A stretch of 10,498 nt of DNA from positions 1-10,498 of the forward strand of contig CALVUV010000036.1 in the NCBI GenBank assembly GCA_944363685.1. Reading direction: 5' to 3'. A program made the position numbers and the translations under genes. Below are positions 4,918 to 10,498 of this stretch, piece after piece. Numbering within the stretch: position 1 is the first letter of the stretch; each line of letters starts with the position of its first letter. This DNA is from an uncultured Bacilli bacterium (lineage in GTDB: Bacteria; Bacillota_I; Bacilli_A; RF39; UBA660). The notes beneath the pieces are model-generated. The model had not been told where the DNA came from. It worked only from the letters and a program-made list of their open reading frames with translations, and did no database searches.

Positions 4918-7417
4918 AATATAGTCTTTTTACATAACTTTTTCTAAGAGCAGTAGCTCCTTTTTTATTTTGTTGTTCTAGTGTAATATTTTTAATAAAA
5001 TCAAAGTTTACTAATAATTCTTTGTGGTTTGTATCATGAGTTATTACTTTAACCAAATCTCCTATTTTTAAGACAACATTATCTTTTTCATCTTTTAAAT
5101 ATCTTTTAGACTTTATATAGTTAATATCATCTAAGTCTTGATATTCAATATAGCCAGGTATATTTGTCATAGTTTTTAGATAGGCTCTTTCCTTATCTAT
5201 GTCGCTTATAATACCATAATAATTTTTATCTTTGTGTCTTTCTACATATTTTAACATCTTTACTAATTCTACTTCTCGTTCTATAGCTTCTGCTTCTTGT
5301 TCTTTCATAGAACAGTGTTCACATATTGCTTCTAAAGTAGCGGTGTCTTCTATTTCATATTTTTTACTATGTTGATAAGAATCTATTATCTGTTGAGCTT
5401 TTAGGTCAGGATATCTTCTAATAGGAGAAGTAGAGTGAGTATAGTAATCTAGTCCTAGACCAAAATGTCCTGTTGGATAAGTAGAGTAATGGGCTCTTGG
5501 TAGGGCTTTTAATATAATATCTGAAATAATGGGATAATTGTTTGTGTTTTGGTACATGTTTAGTATTGTTTGAATATATTGTGATGTAGTCATAGAACCT
5601 ATTTTTGGTAAATTGTAGCCAAGATTATGAATTTTATCAAAAGCATTCATTAATTTGTCTTGGTCTGGTGATTCATGAACTCTATTAATAGATGTACCTA
5701 TTATAAAATTTAAATATGAAGATTCACAGTAATTATACATTATCATGAAATTTTCAATAATTTTACCAGCAGTACCATTATTCTTTGCTTCAATGCTTGT
5801 AATGTTACCATCTTTATCTTCAATAAAATTATTTTCATTTTCTAAGAAGGTTAACATGCCTTCATTTTTTCTTTTTTCAGTTAAAATATCTGATAGTTCT
5901 TTCATTAAAGTTAAATCTTTTATAAATGGTGAATACTCTTCATCAATAATTCCTTCATCTAATAGTTTGTTAACTTTAGAATATGACATTTTCATTTGGG
6001 ATTTGATGATTGAGTTAACAATTTTATAATTTAGTAATTCACCATTTTTTGATATTTCCATTATATATGTTTTAGTTAGTCTTTCTTCATTTGGATTTAG
6101 TGAACATATACCATTTGATAATTCTTTAGGTAACATTGGTATTACTGAGTTTACTGGATATGCAGAAAGACCTCTTTCATAAGCATCTTTATCAAGGACA
6201 CTGCCTCTTTTAACATAATGAGCTACGTCAGCGATATGTACTGCTAAAATATAATTACCATTTTTATCTTTCATTATACTGACAGCATCATCTATATCTT
6301 TTGTATTATCACAATCAATAGTAAATGTTTTAAATCTTTTAGTGAAATCATATCTATCTTTGTAATCATCTATAGTTACAGTTTGGGGAATGTTTCTTGC
6401 TTCCTTAAGTGCTTCTTCACTGAATTCAATATTAAAACCGTGTTTAGCAGCGATAGATATTATATCAATATCATTATCTTTAATATTTCCTATTGTACTT
6501 ATATAATCTGCTTCATAGACTCCATCAGTTTCATCTAGGCTTATTCTAGCTTTTATTCTATCACCAACATTAATTCGTTTCATATCACTAGAACTTATTC
6601 TAGCTTTTATTTTTCCTTTACCTGGTAAAAGTACTGGTTCTAATTGTTTTATTCCATCAATTTCTACAACTTCTAATATTAACTCTTCTTTTGTTCTTTC
6701 AATAATTTTTTTAATATGTTTACCTTTTCTTGATACGGCGATAATATCTCCATCAAGTGCGTTATTAAGTTCTTCTCCTTCTTTGTAGTATCTTTTGCCA
6801 TCTAACTCAAAATATAATTTATTATTGTCATCTGTCTCTAATTTAGCTAAAGCTAGATTGTCTGGCCATTTTTCAAAAGTTTTATTTTGATAGTAGATTT
6901 TACCAGTTTTCTCAAGATTATGTAATAAATCTTTTAATTCAGTTATCTTTTGCTGATTTCTTGCTATAGCAAGGTGTCTAATATGCTTATATGTTAATTT
7001 TTTTTGTTCTAATTCTTTTAAAAGATAATTCTTAAAGAAAAACATATTTCTTCCTATTGTTTTAATTATCTTAGGATTTTCTTCATTAGTTACAATAACA
7101 ATATCATCTGGTAAAATTATTTTTCCTTTATTAAGACTTTCATCTATTTTTACTTTAGATCTTCTTAAGTATAATCCTGTAGAAATGGGGATTACATAGT
7201 CAACTTTGTATAGATCGCTTGGAAATAAGGTATAAGTACCTTTACTTACATTGTATACTCCTTCTCTTAATTCTAAATTATATAAAGCTTCTAGAAAATT
7301 ACTTCGTTCTTGGTATGAAGGTATTTCTATTCTTTTTTGTAATTCGTGAATAGTTAAATATTCATTTGCTTTTAATTCATCAATAATTTCTCTTTCATAA
7401 TCATTTCTTGTTTTCAT
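4916..7417 (-). CDS. rnr: Ribonuclease R (RNB-family 3'-5' exoribonuclease)
   Basis: An 833-aa processive 3'-5' exonuclease of the RNase II/R family that degrades structured RNA. The order is: N-terminal winged-helix segment (about 1-70), cold-shock OB folds (about 80-330), RNB catalytic domain (about 350-680) and C-terminal S1 domain (about 728-810). The catalytic site FTIDCDNTKDIDDAV holds the expected acidic residues Asp368, Asp374, Asp376 and Asp377, and HSTSPIRRYPDL (661-672) is the conserved basic RNA-binding motif. Length is slightly above B. subtilis and E. coli RNase R, and the C-terminal tail is short. The frame is open to GTG 7528, but that start would add 37 residues with a poor SD. 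ATG 7415-7417 follows a perfect GGAGGAG SD (7421-7427). Here rnr stands alone, not beside secG or smpB. Its leader carries an attenuator-like structure. Confidence 0.95.
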   Translation of the reverse strand: MKTRNDYEREIIDELKANEYLTIHELQKRIEIPSYQERSNFLEALYNLELREGVYNVSKGTYTLFPSDLYKVDYVIPISTGLYLRRSKVKIDESLNKGKIILPDDIVIVTNEENPKIIKTIGRNMFFFKNYLLKELEQKKLTYKHIRHLAIARNQQKITELKDLLHNLEKTGKIYYQNKTFEKWPDNLALAKLETDDNNKLYFELDGKRYYKEGEELNNALDGDIIAVSRKGKHIKKIIERTKEELILEVVEIDGIKQLEPVLLPGKGKIKARISSSDMKRINVGDRIKARISLDETDGVYEADYISTIGNIKDNDIDIISIAAKHGFNIEFSEEALKEARNIPQTVTIDDYKDRYDFTKRFKTFTIDCDNTKDIDDAVSIMKDKNGNYILAVHIADVAHYVKRGSVLDKDAYERGLSAYPVNSVIPMLPKELSNGICSLNPNEERLTKTYIMEISKNGELLNYKIVNSIIKSQMKMSYSKVNKLLDEGIIDEEYSPFIKDLTLMKELSDILTEKRKNEGMLTFLENENNFIEDKDGNITSIEAKNNGTAGKIIENFMIMYNYCESSYLNFIIGTSINRVHESPDQDKLMNAFDKIHNLGYNLPKIGSMTTSQYIQTILNMYQNTNNYPIISDIILKALPRAHYSTYPTGHFGLGLDYYTHSTSPIRRYPDLKAQQIIDSYQHSKKYEIEDTATLEAICEHCSMKEQEAEAIEREVELVKMLKYVERHKDKNYYGIISDIDKERAYLKTMTNIPGYIEYQDLDDINYIKSKRYLKDEKDNVVLKIGDLVKVITHDTNHKELLVNFDFIKNITLEQQNKKGATALRKSYVKRLY

Positions 7418-7429
7418 ATACTCCTCCAC

Positions 7430-7460
7430 AAAAAAAGACAATACAAAACTTAGTATTGCC
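7430..7460 (-). terminator. Terminator/attenuator hairpin just upstream of rnr
   Basis: On the minus strand GGCAATAC (7460-7453) pairs with GTATTGTC (7444-7437), eight pairs with one G-U, around the 8-nt loop TAAGTTTT. Seven Ts follow directly (7436-7430). The T-tract ends three bases before the SD of rnr. Any transcript that terminates here excludes rnr. The first three loop bases are the stop codon of the leader ORF. Confidence 0.6.
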
Positions 7461-7497
7461 ATAGAGGGATTAAGCTTATATATATTTCTCTTACCAT
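7450..7497 (-). CDS. Leader peptide ORF upstream of rnr
   Basis: A 15-codon open frame (MVREIYISLIPLWQY, then TAA) lies between the rnr promoter area and the rnr terminator-like hairpin. GGGAGGG (7504-7510) is placed six bases from its ATG, as good an SD as any in the window. The last two sense codons form part of the 5' arm of the hairpin and the stop codon lies in its loop. No homologous leader is known to me. The amino acid content (one Trp, two Tyr, three Ile) does not point to a specific attenuating amino acid. Its expression is inferred from the SD only. Confidence 0.45.
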   Translation of the reverse strand: MVREIYISLIPLWQY

Positions 7498-7508
7498 AAT
7501 AATCCCTC
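7464..7508 (-). promoter_or_regulatory. Inverted repeat able to sequester the leader SD
   Basis: GAGGGATTA (minus strand, 7508-7500) and TAATCCCTC (7472-7464) are perfect complements over 9 bases with 27 bases between them. The upstream arm contains most of the leader-ORF SD. The ATG of the leader lies in the loop. Pairing would hide the SD and shut off leader translation. The helix ends three bases before the terminator hairpin begins, so both could form on the same RNA. Confidence 0.55.
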
Positions 7509-7568
7509 CCTTTCCTTAATTTTAACACTATATTTGGAAAAATAAAATAAAAATATTACATTTTGGTA

Positions 7569-7574
7569 TATAAT
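7569..7574 (+). promoter_or_regulatory. -10 box of the ABC transporter gene
   Basis: A perfect TATAAT lies 10 bases upstream of the GAGGAGG SD (7584-7590). The expected -35 position (7546-7551, AATAAA) is poor. The rnr promoter must lie nearby on the opposite strand; TATAGT (complement of 7527-7532) is the best -10 candidate there, also without a clear -35. Confidence 0.4.
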
Positions 7575-7595
7575 AGTTATTGTGAGGAGGAATTT

Positions 7596-9836
7596 ATGCT
7601 TGAATTAAAGAAAATAAATAAAAGTTATAAAACAGGGAATTTTGTACAACACGCTTTAAATGATGTTAGTTTAAAGTTTAGAAAAAGTGAGTTTGTCGCA
7701 ATTTTAGGAAGCAGTGGTAGTGGAAAGACAACTCTTTTAAATATTCTTGGAGGACTTGATAGATATGATAGTGGAGACTTAATCATCAATAATAAAAGTA
7801 CCAAGCAATTTAAAAGTGTAGAGTGGGACTATTATCGTAATAATTGTGTTGGATTTATTTTTCAGTCTTATAACTTGATTAGTCATATTACTATTTTAGA
7901 AAATGTTGAGATGGCTTTAATACTTAGTGGTTATAAAAAGAAAGATAGAAGAGTTAGGGCACTTGAAGCATTGGATAAAGTTGGGCTTCGTGATCATGCT
8001 CATAAGAAGCCTAATCAGTTATCTGGAGGACAGATGCAAAGGGTTGCAATTGCAAGAGCGCTTGTTAATGATCCTGAGATAATACTTGCAGATGAACCTA
8101 CTGGAGCACTAGATTCTGTTACTAGTGTACAGATAATGGATTTAATAAAGAAAATTGCTAAAGATAAATTAGTTATTATGGTTACTCATAATCCAGAACT
8201 TGCTAAAGATTATGCTAATCGTATTATTGAACTTAAAGATGGAGAAATTCTAAGTGATAGTAATCCAGTTAAAGATAAAGGTAATTCTAAAGAGAAGTTA
8301 AATATTAAAAAGACTGTACTTGGTTATGGTTCTGCTTTGAAATTATCTTTTAATAATATTAAGACTAAGAAAGGTAGAACGTTCTTAACATCTTTTGCAG
8401 CATCTATTGGTATTATTGGTATTGCTTTAATACTTTCGTTATCTAATGGCTTTCAAATAAAGATAGATGAGTATGAAGAAGATACTTTATCACAGATGCC
8501 TATTACTATTAGTACACAGGCTATGGATGTTTCAGAAGAAGTTATGCAACAGATGATAGAAGGTAATAAGGAACATAAAGAATATTCTAATAAGAAGATT
8601 ATTTATCCTCGTGATAATAATTTAGAGACTATGATGCATATTAATAATTTAGATGGTGAATATATAGATTATATAGAGTCTATGGATAAAGATAATGTAA
8701 ATGCTATTAGTTATCAGTATGGTACTACTTTAAATGTTGTTACAGAAATGTCTGATGGTACATATAAGACTGTTCCTACTAGTACTAATTATAGTATGTC
8801 TACTACATCAATGACAGGTGTTATGGGATGGAATCTTTATGCTGATAAAGTTAATGGTAAGAGCATGTTAGAAGATAATTATGATGTGTTAGCAGGAAAT
8901 ATAGATAAAGATGCTCCTGGTATTGTAATTGCTGTTAATTCTCGTAATGAACTTGATAGTAGTACATTAGAACAATTAGGTTTTAATACAAGTGATAATA
9001 TATCTTTTGAGGATATTTTAAATAAAGAGTTTAAAGTTATTCCTAATGATGTTTATTATGATGAGATAAATAATTACTTTGTTCCAAGTAAAGACTATGA
9101 AGAGATGTATAATAGTGAAGATGCTATTACTATAAAGGTTAATGCTATTATAAGAGGTAAAGAAGATAAGAGTTCTTTAACTCAGTCTGGAGTCTATTAT
9201 AATTCAGCTTTGGTAGATGAAGTTATTTATAAAAATAAAGACAGTGAAATAGTTACTAAACAAAAAGAAGTAGATTATAATGTTTTAACGGGACAGGCTT
9301 TTGACACAACAAATTCTACAGTTACTAAAGATAATATTTTAGGTGTATTAGGTGCAGATGTTATGCCATCAATCATTTATATTTATCCAAAAGATTTTGA
9401 TACTAAAGAATATATTACTGATTATTTAGATAACTATAACGATGAAAAGGATACTGATGATCAAGTTTTATATACTGATTATGCTTCTTTAATTAGTACA
9501 CTTTCTGGTAGTATTATGGATGCAGTTACTTATGTTTTGATTGCCTTTTCATCTATTTCATTGATTGTATCTTGTATAATGATTGCAATTATTACTTATA
9601 TTTCTGTTCTTGAAAGAACTAAAGAAATTGGTATTTTAAGAGTGTTAGGGGCAAGAGGTAAGGATATAACTCGGGTATTTAATGCAGAGACCTTTATTAT
9701 CGGTGTATGTAGTGGTGTTTTAGGACTTGTAATTGCATATCTATTAACATTCCCAATAAACTCCTTAATAGAGAGTTTAGCAGATCTTCCTAATGTTGCT
9801 AATCTTAATCCAGTTCATCTATTATACTTCTTTTGA
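7596..9836 (+). CDS. ABC transporter, ATPase fused to FtsX/MacB-type permease, 3' frameshifted
   Basis: A 746-aa fusion as it stands. The ABC domain (1-225) has Walker A GSSGSGKT (38-45), Q-loop Gln90, signature LSGGQ (142-146), Walker B IILADE (162-167) and switch His198. This is the LolD/MacB-type ATPase with the DEPTGALD motif. The permease follows: TM1 about 264-284, an extracytoplasmic domain of about 350 residues, TM2 about 643-668 and TM3 about 700-718. FtsX/MacB proteins have a fourth helix, but here the frame stops after NPVHLLYFF. The missing helix is encoded in the -1 frame directly downstream. Such mechanotransmission-type systems export peptides or lipoproteins or confer antimicrobial-peptide resistance; the substrate is unknown. 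ATG 7596 follows GAGGAGG; an upstream in-frame TTG at 7563 is unlikely. Confidence 0.9.
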   Translation: MLELKKINKSYKTGNFVQHALNDVSLKFRKSEFVAILGSSGSGKTTLLNILGGLDRYDSGDLIINNKSTKQFKSVEWDYYRNNCVGFIFQSYNLISHITILENVEMALILSGYKKKDRRVRALEALDKVGLRDHAHKKPNQLSGGQMQRVAIARALVNDPEIILADEPTGALDSVTSVQIMDLIKKIAKDKLVIMVTHNPELAKDYANRIIELKDGEILSDSNPVKDKGNSKEKLNIKKTVLGYGSALKLSFNNIKTKKGRTFLTSFAASIGIIGIALILSLSNGFQIKIDEYEEDTLSQMPITISTQAMDVSEEVMQQMIEGNKEHKEYSNKKIIYPRDNNLETMMHINNLDGEYIDYIESMDKDNVNAISYQYGTTLNVVTEMSDGTYKTVPTSTNYSMSTTSMTGVMGWNLYADKVNGKSMLEDNYDVLAGNIDKDAPGIVIAVNSRNELDSSTLEQLGFNTSDNISFEDILNKEFKVIPNDVYYDEINNYFVPSKDYEEMYNSEDAITIKVNAIIRGKEDKSSLTQSGVYYNSALVDEVIYKNKDSEIVTKQKEVDYNVLTGQAFDTTNSTVTKDNILGVLGADVMPSIIYIYPKDFDTKEYITDYLDNYNDEKDTDDQVLYTDYASLISTLSGSIMDAVTYVLIAFSSISLIVSCIMIAIITYISVLERTKEIGILRVLGARGKDITRVFNAETFIIGVCSGVLGLVIAYLLTFPINSLIESLADLPNVANLNPVHLLYFF

Positions 9837-9925
9837 TTAGTGTAACTTTAACAGTTTTAAGTGGATTTATTCCATCTAAGATGGCTAGTAAGAAAGATCC
9901 TGTTATTGCTCTTAGGACAGAATAA
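9824..9925 (+). pseudogene. Out-of-frame C-terminus of the ABC permease
   Basis: From ATA 9824 the -1 frame reads 33 codons to TAA 9923-9925. It gives ILLLISVTLTVLSGF and then PSKMASKKDPVIALRTE. This is the expected fourth membrane helix and the usual cytoplasmic end (SKMASKKDPVxALR) of FtsX/MacB permeases. One base missing near 9822-9826 would explain the split. It has no start codon or SD of its own. Confidence 0.8.
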
Positions 9926-9932
9926 AAAAACT

Positions 9933-9970
9933 ACTGAAGATTTTTGCACAAATACGAAAAAATCTTCAGT
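9933..9970 (-). terminator. Strong hairpin with T-tract only on the minus strand
   Basis: ACTGAAGATTTTT (9933-9945) pairs perfectly over 13 bases with AAAAATCTTCAGT (9958-9970), loop 12 nt. Upstream lies AAAAAAA (9924-9930), which gives seven Ts after the hairpin on the minus strand. Downstream on the plus strand the sequence is GAGACTATTG, with no T-run. It should terminate minus-strand transcripts well, and plus-strand transcripts of the ABC gene poorly. It still marks the 3' end of the transporter unit. Confidence 0.6.
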
Positions 9971-10006
9971 GAGACTATTGCAATGCTTTATTCTTTTGAG
10001 TTATAA

Positions 10007-10498
10007 AAAAGAGATGTTTATTTAAATAGATTAATTAGTAGAAAAGAAAATGGTCTTATTAAAGTTGTTACAGGGATAAGAAGATGTGGGAAGTCATATT
10101 TATTAGATCCATTATTTATCAATTATTTAAAATCTGTTGGTGTAAAAGATGATTATATAATTAAATTAGAACTTGATAAAGAACAAAATAGAAAATATTT
10201 AGATGCTAAAGTCTTAGATAAATATATAAGAAGTAAAGTTATTGATAAAGAAATGTATTATATCATTTTAGATGAAATACAACTTGTAGATGGTTTTGAA
10301 TATGTTTTAAATGGATTTTTATATGAGAGAAATATGGATGTTTATGTGACTGGTAGCAATTCTAAATTTTTATTGAGTGACATAATAACAGAGTTTAGGG
10401 GTAGAGGAGATCAAGTTAGTGTATTTCCACTTTCTTTTAGTGAATATTTATCATGTTATGATGGAGATAAATATGAAGCTTGGGCAGATTATGTTACT
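10007..10498 (+). pseudogene. AAA-family ATPase (AAA_14/DUF4143 type), start lost, runs off window
   Basis: 164 codons are open to the window end. They read KRDVYLNRLI, Walker A GIRRCGKS (codons 23-30), a Walker B block MYYIILDEIQ (83-92), VTGSNSKFL (114-122) and EFRGRGDQVSVFPLSFSEYL. This is the N-terminal P-loop half of the common bacterial ATPases that carry a C-terminal DUF4143 domain; their cellular role is poorly defined. A TAA at 10004-10006 directly precedes KRD. The next in-frame ATG upstream is 9983 (MLYSFEL, then the TAA), and the first downstream ATG lies after Walker A. So the gene is disrupted at its start or uses a rare start such as ATT. No SD is visible. The 3' part lies outside the window. 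Confidence 0.75.

Noticed and set aside
5745..6029. 94-aa plus-strand frame inside rnr
   Set aside because: It lies antisense to the conserved catalytic region of RNase R, with no SD sequence.
7418..7528. Upstream GTG start giving RNase R 37 extra residues
   Set aside because: The strong GGAGGAG SD fits ATG 7417, and the extra segment would translate across the terminator hairpin with no known RNase R homology.
9815..9840. Programmed ribosomal frameshift in the ABC transporter gene
   Set aside because: No X-XXY-YYZ slippery heptamer or downstream stimulatory structure is visible; tRNA re-pairing in the -1 frame would be poor.
1198..9925. TGA read as tryptophan (genetic code 4)
   Set aside because: Intact genes use TGG for Trp and contain no internal TGA, and the transporter frame would still be wrong if TGA 9834 were read through. 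None of the intact genes ends in TGA, but the sample is too small to mean much.

Overview
The window is very AT-rich DNA with strong GGAGG-type Shine-Dalgarno (SD) sequences, TAA/TAG stops and TGG for tryptophan. It looks like a low-GC Bacillota genome, probably an anaerobic gut-type Bacilli/Clostridia lineage. Rubredoxin and ferredoxin genes suggest an anaerobic or microaerophilic life. A collagen-like protein with a BclA-like C-terminal domain and a pair of CotF-type coat proteins suggest a spore former or a descendant of one. The species cannot be named from this sequence.

Layout. 1-1197: no intact gene; a hairpin terminator at 274-310 and stop-free remnants on both strands suggest decayed genes. 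1198-2736: a collagen-like surface protein, then an HD-domain phosphohydrolase. 2844-4290: a compact redox operon made of a rubredoxin/rubrerythrin-like protein, a 4Fe-4S ferredoxin and a 98-aa orphan, closed by a terminator. 4353-4890: two overlapping CotF-type coat genes, closed by a terminator shared with the convergent RNase R gene. 4916-7417 (minus): RNase R (rnr). 7418-7595: the divergent control region. 7596-9925: a MacB/FtsX-type ABC transporter whose last membrane helix is split off by a one-base frameshift. 9933-9970: a strong hairpin lacking a T-tract on the plus side. 10007-10498: the start of an AAA-family ATPase (DUF4143 type) that has lost its start codon and runs off the window.

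The most interesting unexplained structure is the rnr 5' leader (7430-7510, minus). A 15-codon leader ORF has a perfect SD sequence. A 9-bp inverted repeat can sequester that SD. The stop codon of the leader sits in the loop of an 8-bp hairpin followed by seven Ts, which ends just before the SD of rnr. This has the architecture of a translation-coupled transcription attenuator.

The right end shows three signs of damage within about 200 bases: the transporter frameshift, an asymmetric terminator, and a stop codon where the ATPase should start. Together they suggest a recombination junction, recent decay, or an assembly artefact.
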